A stretch of DNA of 64,000 bases from Fragum whitleyi (GCA_948146395.1 OX411551.1:50154997-50218996); one strand, 5' to 3'; positions 52,171 to 63,895 are shown, counted from the first letter of the stretch. Made by a program: numbers and translations. The notes: generated by a model from the sequence alone, not told the origin.

Positions 52171-53870
52171 ATTATAAGTTACGCGGTAAAAATTAAATTC
52201 ATTAATTTTCAAAAGTTTTGTCGATACGTTGCATAATTTGGGACATTTTATAAATAGAAGATAATTCCGTCAACTCAGCAAAGCCTGGTTTTTATTTCAC
52301 TTTTGATCCAGGATCCGACTAATGAATGTTATATTTTATGATCACCAATTCAATATCCTCCTTTTATGTAATGACCTACGTCACGGGAGTAAAATAACCC
52401 TGTTGAATATTTTTGATATCATACGGGTGTTATTACACTTATGTATTAAATATGCAATTGAGCTTAATCGTAGAGACGTCGCGCAAGCTAATGCCTAATA
52501 TTTTGTAACGTCGTTTTGCCATTTAGACGTTACGACATCGTGTTTTTAGAAGCACTTCTTGATTAAAGCAAGCAGACCTTTTCAATGCGTATTTGTTTTT
52601 TATTGCTATAGAATTAATATACCAAATAAAACAGAAGAAAACCTTTCTATCTGCTCGAAGTAATTTTATTACCAATCGGCTTTAATCGTGTTTGTCTTGG
52701 ATTGCTAAAAAGGTACAGTGCGCTATATTATAACGTAATACATTAAGAATAATACGTTTTTGAAAATTTTGTCCACACAACTAAATCTTAACATTTCTTA
52801 TATTTTTTAATGTTTCTCTACGGAATTTTTCCTGGTTATTGTTCGAATAAATAATATTTCAAAAACGTAGAATGATTAATTAAAATCATTTTAATAATGA
52901 TATACGGCAGCGAAACATTTTGAAAACCGGCTATAAAATTCGCGGAACGAGGAAATTGTGTCCACACACATGTTCTTTATCTATTTTGTTCTATATAATG
53001 TATTATTATTTACAACAACATTAACAAAAAGAAGAAAAAAATTATATCTTTATTTTGAAATTTCACAAAATCCCATCTATTATCGATAAAGATATTGAGA
53101 AAACTTTGCCTTTTTTCAAGTCGATTTTTCGCTAAATTTTGACGTTTTACAACTTGTGAATGGTAAAATAAATCCCTATCAATTGTTTGTTATTTCAATG
53201 ACGGTCAATTCTTTTCACGTACTAACATGATGGCATTTTTCGGGAAAAACTTAAGATTCTCAACATTTTTTCATGAACTATTTTACGCATTTTAGGAATC
53301 TTAAAGAAATCTACCAATGCATAATTTGTTACATTTTACACACGTTATTTAACGGTTTTAGTGATAAATAAACGTAATTAAATGGAAATTTGATTTTCCT
53401 CAATACACATAATAGTTAGTCTTCAAAAGTATGCTTTCCTGTGGTTTGTTTCGTATAAAGAACATTGAAATTGACTAACAGTTTAGAAGAAAAAGCAGAT
53501 GGAACTAAACAGGAGACGTACATTTTCAAATGTTAAGCATTACTGTGCGCGACGTCATAGCAACGTAAAATGAGGTGATAATGACGGTGGTGACGTCATT
53601 CTTTAAATGGCGTTATATGTTCCGCGGAAATTTTTTATCGGTGAAGAGATTCGTCGATTAATCGCAGATATTCGTGTCAAATCATAAATGGAATATTAAA
53701 TTTGCATTGATAAAATACCAAATTTATCAAAATCGTCATCGAAAGCAGATAAAAAAATCGGCGCAGTCTCGTTTTTATCTGTTTTTATATAGATGACCCG
53801 TTTAATCTACTAAGATTTCCAAGATCCCCCATTCAAAATACTCTCTATCTTTCTATTGTCACTTAACAGG
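52171..53870. other. Long AT-rich stretch without gene or recognised repeat
   Basis: About 1.7 kb, one of the few parts of the window where I recognise no mobile element. It contains one TGACGTCA at about 53591. No reading frame stands out. Confidence 0.5.
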
Positions 53871-54096
53871 AATTTAGTTCTGACGGACGACAGTTACGAA
53901 AAAGATATCGACAAAACGAGACATTGCGCGAAATACTGGGGAACCTTCGGCAATTCTACGGAATAGACCTCGGGAACAATTAGGACAAAGACATTAAAGC
54001 TCGCCATGTCGCTAGTGGGTTTATATCACGTCACAATTATCAATGATCTCACTAAGGATGACGTTGCAAAAAACAAAATCAATGCAAGAGTTAAAG

Positions 54097-54167
54097 TGGG
54101 CATATTATAATTTGATAACAAAACGCAGAGTTTTACTGCGTTTTGTCATCAATTTATAATATGCCCA
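54097..54167. repeat. 71-nt hairpin, 32-bp arms
   Basis: TGGGCATATTATAATTTGAT... (54097-54128) and its inverse (54136-54167) differ at two positions and enclose a 7-nt loop. No second copy seen in the window. Confidence 0.8.
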
Positions 54168-54269
54168 AAATATCTCCAAAGACGATCTGAGAAAAAATTA
54201 CAAAATGTGATTTTCTTCAAGCGTATTAATCGAAGTACCACCAGGAGCCGAATTGCCAAAATATGACCC

Positions 54270-54560
54270 AAGATTATTACGATTACGTTCGAGGCACTTT
54301 CCGGTTTACGGATTGGCGCGAATGAGCGAATACTCCCACTCAAATGCGAAAAGAAAGTAAGATGATTTAGTATCACTGTATTATTCTTAGATACCAAAGA
54401 CAACCTCTTTTCTAAGAGGTAAAGTTGATAAAATCTTATTAATACTCGCCGACTCAATTTCCCCATTAGTTTGAAATGTGTGAAATATGTTTAACTTTTG
54501 CGTAAATTGAAAGACAACTTGTGCGTAGTATCTATGTCATCATGATCAATCACAATCAAT
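54270..54560. repeat. Dispersed repeat D, copy 2
   Basis: CCACTCAAATGCGAAAAGAA, AAAATCTTATTAATACTCGC and CGACTCAATTTCCCC match the copy at 48480 in order. Confidence 0.65.
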
Positions 54561-54710
54561 CTTCCAGTGAAAGAATATTTGAAATGCGACCTCTGGTTGA
54601 CCTATGCTGGACCCAATCTCTTTTTCAAATATGTTTTAACAGAGTTCCCGGATGGTCCCTTTTCGCGTGATGGGTCACATATATAAAGAATAACTTGTTG
54701 GCGTCATATA

Positions 54711-54810
54711 ATATCAATGTTATCTGGTCGAGGTTGGGAGAATTTATCATGACGAGGCTCTGCCGAGTCATGAGAATTTATCGTGGCCGAGTCCAAAAAC
54801 CATTGATATT
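54711..54810. repeat. 100-nt imperfect palindrome with GGCTCTGCC loop
   Basis: ATATCAATG at the left mirrors CATTGATAT at the right. The middle ATCATGACGAGGCTCTGCCG folds with GAGTCATGAGAATTTATCG. The loop matches that of the TGACGTCA composite. Confidence 0.65.
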
Positions 54811-55109
54811 CAAGACACTACCATATTATTCTATTTATCATGCAATCAGTTTTCAGTGCTTGATTATAATAAACCCTTGAAATAAAAAAAGGTGAATGTT
54901 TATGCAAATTGTTTCTAAGAATAGACTGTCCGATATCACTTTATGTTATCAGACAAGTGACATCTGGCTTATACAGGGTTCATTGCATGATAAATTGGAA
55001 TATCGCAAAATAGAATGTGAATGACTTTTTTAGTGAAGTTGGAACGAAATGGAATGATAAATATAAGTGAGTTTTCAACGACATAAAGGGTATATATTAG
55101 AATATATTG

Positions 55110-55225
55110 AACCTGTACTGCGTTCATGGTGGAAAAATATCGTAGACTGTTTGCAAATTATACCCCGCTTTGCCCGTACACTTGCTTACAGTTTGCCAAG
55201 GTTCGTTATCCTAAAAGCAGAGCCG
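55110..55225. repeat. GCGTTCAGGAT-family palindrome, internally shortened
   Basis: CTGTACTGCGTTCATGGTGG, TATACCCCGCTTTGCCCG, then directly ACTTGCTTACAGTTTGCCAA; the inner right arm is deleted. Confidence 0.65.
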
Positions 55226-55689
55226 ACTGATTTAATGAATTAAAGTTGATCAGTTCATATTAGTTTAGTGTTATTTCTGTAAACCTCTATACTGGCAATA
55301 GTTATAACTGAATAAGGTCACACGCATTAATTTGTGTATCGACTCGTATATTCAGATGAATACGTTTCGTCATTTTTGTTTGTTTGTTTTGCTTTGCTAT
55401 GTTATGCTTCTCATCAACTCAGACCAAACTTGAAATCACATTTTCTGACTTTATCTTACATTGATTGGCCGATTTTCCCGCATTCACAATTGTCGAAGTT
55501 TCACTAGAACTCTAAACTATCATCTGGATACAACAGATAGTTCATCATTTGGCTAGACTAGTCAAGGCGTCACCAAGCTCTATTGTGTAACATGAAATTA
55601 AACATAAAGCTCAAGTTAAAATCCACATCGGTAAAAAAAATTCTTGTACGAATAAAAGAAATAATTCATTCTTGCATAAACGAACAGAA

Positions 55690-56420
55690 AGTCATAACTG
55701 TTGGGCGAGAGTATGCGAAAGGATACTGACCATTCGAGGAAAGGCGTGGGTACAGTTAGTTACATCGTGAAATTGACATTCACCTCAATCAAAACCATTC
55801 TAAATCGCTCACTCATTGCTCCATTCATTCAATCCAAACACTCACTCCAACCATTCAAAAACGCTCAAACCCATTTAACAATATAGAATAACCAACGTCA
55901 TTCAATTTAAGTTTTGATTGAGAAAAATCGCGATTTTACTAGCATAATTCAAATTATTAGCGTCTCGTATGTTCTTGAAGAAATAGCAAGCCATGGAGAA
56001 AACTTGACTGTTTTTTTTATTAAAGGGAGGTAATCAATATCGCAAATTTTGTTCATCTTGAACAAAATTTACGATAAAGGATTACCTCCCATTAAATTCA
56101 CTCAAAACTCGTTCCACACACTCATTCAATTTCATTCCTAAATCATTCCCAAATCATTCATCCTGTCAATTTCACGATGTTGTTAACTGTAACAGAAAAG
56201 ACAACGTTGAGTTGCGAAAAGAACGCGCAAAAATTCAGCAACAAAATTTCATCCTTAAATGTCCAAGACAAGCCCTTTTTTTATATAAAGTAATGTTGTT
56301 AAAATCTTATTAACACTCGCCGACCCATTATCCCCTTTCGGAAAAATGTGTTGTTTTTTTTATTACCGATCTACAACTTACGTTACAGGAACGGTTCTGA
56401 CTCATCATGACGAAGGCATA
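55690..56420. repeat. Dispersed repeat D, copy 3, split by a MITE
   Basis: The left part (GCGAGAGTATGCGAAAGGAT) and right part (AAAATCTTATTAACACTCGC, CGACCCATTATCCCCTTTCG) flank the CAGTTA element at 55753-56189. Confidence 0.55.
55753..56189 (+). mobile_element. CAGTTA-family MITE, full length
   Basis: 437 bp, TA on both sides, intact arms and hairpin (GGGAGGTAATCAATATCGC / GATTACCTCCC). One of the cleanest copies, with the same length as those at 38823 and 39534. Confidence 0.88.
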
Positions 56421-56439
56421 ATTGTATGGACGTAACCTA

Positions 56440-56883
56440 CAGTTAAAAACATCGTGAATTTGACAAGATGATTGATTTTGGAATGATTTTAGAATGAACT
56501 TAAATGAGTGTGTGGAGAATATTTTGAGTGAATATTATGACACGTAATTCAATATCGCAAAATTTGTTCAGGATGAAAGAAATAAGCGATATCTGTTATC
56601 TCCCTTTAAAAAAATATGATTTCAAGTTCTATTATTAGATTCCTTTTTCTCCAAGAGCCTGTCAGACGTTTATAATTTGAATTGTGTAAGTGCAATTGCA
56701 TTTTTTCCCTTCCTTAACATGTATCTATTTTGAATGACATTGTTGATTAGATCTTTTTCAGTGAGGTTGGAGCGTTTTTGAATGGTTTGAGTTAGTGTTT
56801 GGAAAGAATAAATGGAGCGCTGAGAGAGTGATTTGGAATGGTTTGGATCGAGATGAATGTCAATTTCACAATGTTGTAAACTT
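56440..56883 (-). mobile_element. CAGTTA-family MITE
   Basis: Starts CAGTTAAAAACATCGTGAAT after TA. The right end is ACAATGTTGTAAACTTTA, slightly worn. It abuts the palindrome that starts at 56886. Confidence 0.78.
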
Positions 56884-56885
56884 TA

Positions 56886-57340
56886 TCCTGCGTTCAGGAT
56901 GAAAAGCTTAACAAAAATTTAAAACATGGTATGCCTACACCGCTTTATACAAATTGTAAATCGCTCACTCAGCGCTCCATTCATTCATTCCAACACTCTC
57001 TCAACCCATTCAAAATCGCTCCAAAATGACTATACTAAAGATAATTTAAATCATAGGAATCCGGTTCGTCCTTGACGAGATCGGACTATGTATAGAACTT
57101 GTATGTATATTTTATTAAAAGGAGGTAATGAATATCACTTATTTTGTTCATCTTGAACAAAATGAGTGACACCGGATTACTTGCCTTCAACTTCACTCAA
57201 AACTGACTCATCTCGCTCCTTCAAGTTCATTCCAAAATCATAAAAAATCATTCAATATGTTAATTTCACGACGTTGTTAACTGTAAGTGCACTCATGAGC
57301 AAAGCGGAATACAAATGATTGCCACCTATTCGCAGGACAT
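56886..57340. mobile_element. GCGTTCAGGAT-family palindrome split by a MITE
   Basis: CCTGCGTTCAGGATGAAAAG ... CACCGCTTTATAC (to 56952) and GTGCACTCATGAGCAAAGCG (from 57286) are the two halves of the usual centre, separated by the CAGTTA element. Confidence 0.65.
56953..57283 (+). mobile_element. CAGTTA-family MITE lacking its left terminus
   Basis: Starts in the A arm (AATCGCTCACTCAGCGCTCC). The hairpin (GGAGGTAATGAATATCAC / ACACCGGATTACTTGCC) and B arm are present, ending GTTGTTAACTG then TA. Confidence 0.75.
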
Positions 57341-57432
57341 AGTTTTGATTAGTAAGCGCACGAAATATGCGACCATTGCATTTGTATGTATTAATTGAAA
57401 ATTACGCATTCTAATCAACTTTGTCAGTCACA

Positions 57433-57859
57433 CAAAAAAAGATATAAAGGATAATCGTTTGTTTCAGTGTAAGATCGATCTATATTTCATTGAGTGAACA
57501 ACAAAAGCTATATTTTCACGAGTGGCGAAATATAACTTTTGTTGTTCACGAAATGAAATATTAATCGATCTTACACGAAAAACAAACGATTATTCTATTT
57601 CTTTAAAGCAAAAATGAGACAAAATGTGAAATTTCTAGGACATATTTTCGTAAAGCGCGTCATTTTGCGCGTGAATGCTACGCAGCGTTCATTGTGACGT
57701 CACTTATTTCGCCCCGCATAGATGGCGTCAGATAGGATGAAATGCACAAAATCAGGGTATAAGTTTTTGATAATTTCACTGCTTTTGCGGTGGGATTATC
57801 AAGTGATAATCTACAGTTATTTCTCGATAAACCACCGAAAAGCATTAAAGAAACACTGT
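57433..57859 (-). mobile_element. TGACGTCA composite repeat, full reverse copy
   Basis: AAAGGATAATCGTTTGTTTC at the left and CCACCGAAAAGCATTAAAGA at the right. GTGACGTCAC at about 57692. The hairpin module here has the tip TTTTCACGAGTGGCGAAAT. Closely similar to 36970-37391. Confidence 0.8.
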
Positions 57860-58035
57860 ATTTCGGAAACTTAACCTTATAATGAATTTCCGAGAAGAGT
57901 TACACGGAAAATACATTGATACATTGTAGTGTATATGTATTGTCCAAGTGTAATAAAAAAAAAACAACGTAAAACAGAAGAAATAGAGGATAAGATAGTA
58001 TCTACAAGATCATATTGTAAATATTGTATCTTCAT

Positions 58036-58345
58036 GTTGTTATTAAAATATTCTTCCACAAATGCAAGTGTTTCTTCAAATTGTTATTAGTTTACATTGA
58101 CAACCATTTTTGTGTATCTCCTTTCCGGTATTAGAGTATTCTTCCACAAACTTTTTTTTTTTCTTATAATGATAAAAATAAACATTGACATCCATTATCT
58201 CCATGACGTTATTAAAGTATTCTTCCACAAATGTTGGTGTTTCTTCATAATGATATAAATATACCTTGACATTCAATTTTGCTTTATTTCCATGCCGTTA
58301 TTTTAAGTATTTTTCCAAAAATGTTGGTAATCCTTCACGATGTTA
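58036..58345 (+). repeat. ~85-bp minisatellite, about four monomers
   Basis: GTATTCTTCCACAAATGTTGG-type blocks recur at about 58045, 58133, 58213 and 58302, each followed by GTTTCTTCATAATGAT, AATTTACATTGACA and CATTTT...TCTCCATGCCGTT. Confidence 0.75.
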
Positions 58346-58494
58346 TTAATTTACATTTACAAACAATTCTTGTGAACCTTCATTCGATTCAGGCCACCCT
58401 GACTGCAAAATGTTTACCAAAAAGACTGCCTACATGTAACAAAATTTCATGTTATAAGATAGGAAGGTCCACCAAACTTAACCCAGTGGTCATG

Positions 58495-58612
58495 ATAACA
58501 AAACGGTGCAAACAATTTGTCAATAATATCATTTTTTGGACATGCACTTGTGTGCAAAACGGGGTAAAAATGGCAAACAGTGTTTGTACCGTTCTATCAT
58601 TCTGAACGCAGA
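58495..58612. repeat. GCGTTCAGGAT-family palindrome, half degraded
   Basis: GCACTTGTGTGCAAAACGGG, GGCAAACAGTGTTTGTACCG and TCATTCTGAACGCAG form a good right arm. The left arm is only partly recognisable (ACAAAACGGTGCAAACAATTT). Confidence 0.6.
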
Positions 58613-59139
58613 GAAGCATATGCAATGACAACGCTTAGTGTTTTTTTTTTGTTTTTTTTTTGGGGGGGGTGTTTTTGGTTTTTTTTTCTTATTTTATTCA
58701 TTTTTTTTATTTTCTTCTTAGGCCGTTCAACTAAAGGCAATAATAAAAACAAACTAATACTTAAATAATCTTTACAAATATCTATTTGAAGCATTTTAAG
58801 AAATAGGCTGATGGTTCGTCTCTAAGTGATTGCAATATAAGAATTAGTCGTAACATAAAACTTCCATTTTTCACCACGATCGTAGTATTTGCCACGTTTA
58901 TAGACAATCAAGTGTTAACGGGAATTTTTAAAGTCTCCTTGGAAACAGTTTCTTGCGATAAACTAGGTAAGATTACCAGTTTTAGAGTTAAAGTTCTCTA
59001 GGGCCCTGTAATAACGATGAATAAATAGAAACACGTCTGAATTTTATTAGTGACGGAATACTTTAGTATTAGTGTAAAGTATCATACATGTTAGTTAATA
59101 ACAAGAGCTCAATCCGATCGAAGGTATTCTGTATAGCTT

Positions 59140-59213
59140 AGGCGTGCCGAGCGAGTGATTTTGAAAGGTTTTGATCTAAATAAGTGTCAGTTTCACAACT
59201 TCTGTTCACTGTA
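59140..59213 (-). mobile_element. CAGTTA-family MITE, A-arm end only
   Basis: GAGCGAGTGATTTTGAAAGG, TTTTGATCTAAATAAGTG, CAGTTTCACAACTTCTGTTC then ACTGTA. Confidence 0.55.
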
Positions 59214-59325
59214 CACAGAAAAGAAATAAGACTATTCAAAATTTATAAAGTCTGCCCGGCGCAAAAAGTTTCGACCCTTGTCAGACTACATCGACTGTGG
59301 ACTCGGCATTTTAAGAACTGCCCAG

Positions 59326-59566
59326 GGCCCGAGGTTATAAAACTTTTCTCAGTTTCAGACTCAATTTTCTCAAATTTCAGTTTTGAGATTAAAGCCGTAA
59401 TTATGTTTCATTACTCATTTAAATGTAAAAACATAAAAGATGATATTAATATGTTGTTATAAGTAACAACTTATTAATATTGTCTTTAATTTTCATACAT
59501 TTATTTTAATTTGAATTTTGAGAAAATTGAGCCTGAGCCTGAGAAAATTTTTATAACCTCGGGCGC
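59326..59566. mobile_element. GGTTATAAAACTTTTCTC-family palindrome, copy 3
   Basis: GGGCCCGAGGTTATAAAACT and TTTTTATAACCTCGGGCGC terminate a ~241-bp palindrome centred on TATGTTGTTATAAGTAACAAC. GCCTGAGCCTGAGAAAA on the right arm is shared with the copy at 29668. Confidence 0.83.
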
Positions 59567-59789
59567 TGATGTTACCATTTTCTGAACAGGTCCCATTTAG
59601 CTACCCGGCGAGAACCTTGTGTAAAATAATTTTGTTTTCAAATTGGAAGACTAAATCTCCTGATGGTTTTATTTCATTTGGCCATGTTGAGGTTGGTTTA
59701 AACAGGTTTATTGCAAATTTTCTGTGTATGTCTGTCTGTATACATCTTGCAAACGGAAATGCTATTTGATAAAACTTTATCAGAATTCA

Positions 59790-60055
59790 ATCCGATCAAA
59801 ACCATTCTAAATCACTCACTTATCGCTCCATTTATTCCTTTAATACTCTCGCCCAAACCAGTTAAAAGCACCCCAAAATCACATTAAAGGAAAAGATAAA
59901 CAACTACATGTACATTCAAAATGAAATTCATTCGATTTTGAACAATTAGTGACATAACTAAACCTCCTTGTTATTCAATTCATTACTCACTCATTGCATT
60001 CATTCAGTGGCATACCAAAATTATTCCAATATCATTTATCTTGTCAATTTCAAAG
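59790..60055 (+). mobile_element. CAGTTA-family MITE, degraded
   Basis: The A arm (CCGATCAAAACCATTC, CGCTCCATTTATTCC) and B arm (TTATTCCAATATCATTTATC, TTGTCAATTTC) remain. The central hairpin is mostly lost and both termini are missing. Confidence 0.6.
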
Positions 60056-60326
60056 GCAAAGAACTTACATTTATTAACAGATTTCTACGAAACGTCAACA
60101 AAATGTTACTTATCATGTGCCTTTTCACAAATTAAAGCTATTTGGAAATGTTATTCTTGGTCAAGGAAAATGGGACTTTCATGTAGAATTGTAAGTTGAC
60201 AAAACACTTTTTTCATAATATACATTGACCTTTCCACTCATAACGATCTTTTAACAATTGTATGAAATATTAATACGTAAGAACAATTTATACAGGTTTT
60301 TTTTTATAAATTTACAAGGCATAATG

Positions 60327-60400
60327 CCAAAGTGGCCAATATCTGCTCTACTTGCACTAAGTGCATTAAGTGCAAGTAGAGCAGATATTGGCCACTTTGG
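60327..60400. repeat. Perfect 74-nt hairpin, 32-bp arms, 10-nt loop
   Basis: Arm 1 (60327-60358, starting CCAAAGTGGCCAATATCTGC) and arm 2 (60369-60400) are exact inverse complements with no mismatch. The loop is AAGTGCATTA. Symmetry ends abruptly on both sides. The size fits an animal pre-miRNA, but a perfect stem is more typical of a recent foldback or mobile-element relic. Confidence 0.9.
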
Positions 60401-60621
60401 ACCTCTTCTTTTAGCTCGACAACACAAAGAACACATCGGACTTTCCCGGTCATCCCAGCTTCGGCATAATTCTTTGGTAAAGGGTTAACATGCAACTATT
60501 GTAAATTATTATTTCTGCTAATACCATTGCCTTGAATCTTTACACATGCCTCTGCGACCATGATATCAAGCCCTATAATATGTAGAGTCATTATCCTGAC
60601 ATGTATTTTAGTTTTTTTTTA

Positions 60622-61261
60622 CAGATAGCAACATTGAGAAATTGATAAGATGTGTGATTTTTAATGTGTTAAGAATGAATCTGAATGAATCTGTGGAGCG
60701 AGTTTTTAATGATTTTCAACGGAGGTAAAACAAAATCGATAATTTCACCGTAAATGAGCGACAATTTCTTATATGTCCCTCCCTTTAATAAAATCCTCGT
60801 ATCTTTCTAAACTTGTGTCCTAATGACCAAATAAGACGTTTAAAAAATCAACATCAGCCTTAAAGATCATTCAATTATTTGATTGATTTAAAATAAATGG
60901 TATTTGGTGAAATAAGTTAAAGAGGGGTAAACATATATCGCTAATTTTGTTCAGGATGAACAAAATCAGCGGCATTTATAACCTCCCTTTAATAAAAAAA
61001 AAGCATTTCAATATATGGCTTTCTTTTTCTTCAAGAACCAACCAGACACTAAATATTTGAATTAAGTCTTTGAAATTGCGTTTTTTTTCTAGCTAAATTC
61101 ATTTTGGATTCAGTTGTTGATCTTACCTATTTTAGTGATTTTTGAGCGTTTTTAAATGGCCGGTTTGAGTGAGTGTTTGGAATGAATCAATGGAGTTTTT
61201 TGTTAGAGATTGAGAATTGTTAAGATTTGTTTGAATTGCAATATCACGATGTTACTAACTT
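60622..61261 (-). mobile_element. CAGTTA-family MITE with duplicated core, ~640 bp
   Basis: Starts CAGATAGCAACATTGAGAAA after TA, B arm first, and ends CGATGTTACTAACT. Two hairpin modules are present: a worn one (about 60718-60790) and a good one (about 60922-60990, CTAATTTTGTTCA / TGAACAAAATCAG). It may also be two truncated copies joined. Confidence 0.65.
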
Positions 61262-63499
61262 TACTCCAAATCTCTAGACAAAAATTAATTTCTCTAACAT
61301 ATAATTTAGTTGAATTTTACCCTTTTAAGGCTATCGGACACCATTGGAAACTTTAACTCAAATTTACGACAACATATTACCTCCCTTTAATAAAAATTTA
61401 TCCCTTTCGTATTTTTTTATATTGAAGGTTCGTGCCTTTTAGTATTCTCATTTTGTTGTTATTTTGTTTCGAAATTATATTGCAATGCACTGAAAATTGT
61501 AAACCCTCTTGAAAATTGTGTGATATATATTACAACGTTACAAGAACTTGTTCCGACAGGGTCAATTGGAATAAAACTTGGTAGTTAACTTTGCCAAAGG
61601 AGCTTAAATGGGGAACGTTTATTTCTTTCATTGCGTACGTCATGAAAAATCGGGATATTTTTTTTTTTTTTTTTGGAAAGTGAGAAGACTCTTATTGCAA
61701 GCAAGTTTTTCTTTTCTAATAATGTTATAACCTGACCTTTCTCTGCCATTGCATTACCTTTCGACTGTATTTTGTCATTTGAATAATTTTTCTAGAAAAT
61801 TCAATAGATGGCACCTAGATATATATAATATGTCATGGACGCTTCAAGTTTGTTTCCTGATATGCATCATCTTATGACTAAAATGCATGATGATTGGGCT
61901 GATTATAAAAATATTTTTTCTTTCATATGTATTTTGCTTGGTAAAAGTATGGAAGAAGAAGCCCCTTCCTTCTCAGTAATTATTACAGGTGTAGAAATCG
62001 AATTTTTATTTTGTCTTGTAATGAAAGAAGAACCCCAAAGAAACGAATATTCATTTAACCCACCATCCCCCTAAATTGCTTCCTACGCACCTGGATTATC
62101 AGTGATTGAAACTTAAAAATCAGTTACATAAATACCAATGAGGTGTATGTTTTGTATTACAGCAAATGTTATCAAACTCTTGTCTTATGAATATTTATTA
62201 CCAGAATACGAAGATAGGTGAGTGCCTGAATTTGGAGGGTTTGGTGGTTTGATGGAAAGAAAAGTGGCCAAAATGCCTGGATACACCTACTTTATTTTAC
62301 CTTTTCTATATCTTCTAATGTTAAACTAATTTTCTATCATATACTTTCAACTGTACTTAATGTAGGTGTATTATTTTTTGTTAATTTTAAAATAAAAAAT
62401 AGATTTCGGTGAATAAAAGAGTATTTTTTCGAGAACGTTTTTTTCCGTACTGTAAATGCATTTTCGTACTGTAAATATTATTTATCCTATATTTTACAAT
62501 TCATTGTATTCAATGAAACATGTATACCAACTCACTAACATTGAAGGTCATCATTCAGCTTCTTATCGTCCGTTTCTCAGCATTTTTGCAAGAAAGTATT
62601 GTGTTTCAAAAATTTCAATTTTCTCAAAAAAATGCATGGAAAGCTATTCTGATTTTTTTGTCAAATTATCGTAGTAAAGATACACTCTTCGAAAGATATT
62701 AATTTTATAAAGATTGGAACAAGTGTCAAATTGTGTCGGGGTACCTTAAGACTTCGGAATTATCGGCAAAGATTTTGTTTGTAGCTTCTTTAATACATCT
62801 GTGTAGAGAATTAAAACAAAGGAAATAATCCGGTATGTTTTTGTTATTCGTAAGAATATAACTCAGGGCCGTCAAAACATCATAACTTCCATTTTCTGTC
62901 ATAACTTGTTGGCTAATCCTAGTTTACAACCGACGATGACCTTAGAATTATATATGATGTACGGCGTATTATAGACCATTGTCTGGTCGGAATATTTTAA
63001 TGCGGCGTTACGCTAAAAGATGGATATATCGAACATTTTCGTCATACAGCTTTACAGAGAGGAAGGATAGAGTTGGCAGAAATAAGAGGAAATCAGACAG
63101 GTGAGACAATTGGTAAAAAAGCCACTTTTTTTATTATGAAGGCTACCATTTTCGACCTACACAATTATGACACATGTGTACGATGTTCAGAAATAGTACG
63201 TCAAATAAAAAGATCTTTACCCCAGTTGAAAAATAGACGTTCATTTAGTTGTTTCTTTTTCTCCCTTTAATTTCATTCAATAGTAGCTTACATCATTCAT
63301 TCAATATCGTTCAAAAATGATATAAACCCAATTTTAAATCAATTCAAGATGTTCTCTATTTTTAGGTTGAATGTTCTAAAAGTTACAAAAACAATTCCGT
63401 CATTGTCTAGACTCATGAAAAATACCAAGAACGAGTCCTTATAAGGGGTTACAATTTTGACTCAAACTCTCTTAAACTTGCTTAGGTTACTGTTTGGTA
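61262..63499. other. Long stretch without gene
   Basis: About 2.2 kb of AT-rich sequence with a poly-T run at 61660-61673. Several 60-80 codon frames are biased in composition and unsupported. No repeat family from the rest of the window is recognised. Confidence 0.5.
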
Positions 63500-63895
63500 C
63501 AATTAAGAACATCTTGAAACTAACAAGTGAATACTTTTGGAATGATTTTGGAATGAAACTGAATGAGCATGATGAGACAGTTCTGAGTGAAATTAATGGG
63601 AAGAACAAAATTAGCCATATTCATTACCTCCCTTTGAAAAATATTTATTCACGTTCTACACATAGCTTCCTATGTCCTCGTGCACTGATTAGACGCTAAT
63701 AAAATATGTCAGGGAACTTACGGTTTTTCTAGCGTTCTTTATTTTGAATGCAGTCGTTGATTGTATCTTTTTAGAATTTTTGTAGCATTTTTAATGGTTG
63801 GGATGAATGTTTGGAATGAATAAATGCAGCACTAAATGAATTATTTAGAATGACTTTGATCGGAATGAATGTCAGTTTCACGGTGATTTTAACTA
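63500..63895 (-). mobile_element. CAGTTA-family MITE, nearly full
   Basis: Starts CAATTAAGAACATCTTGAAA after TA and ends TTTTAACTA before TA. B arm, half hairpin (CAAAATTAG..ATTACCTCCCTTTG) and A arm are present. About 396 bp. Confidence 0.72.
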
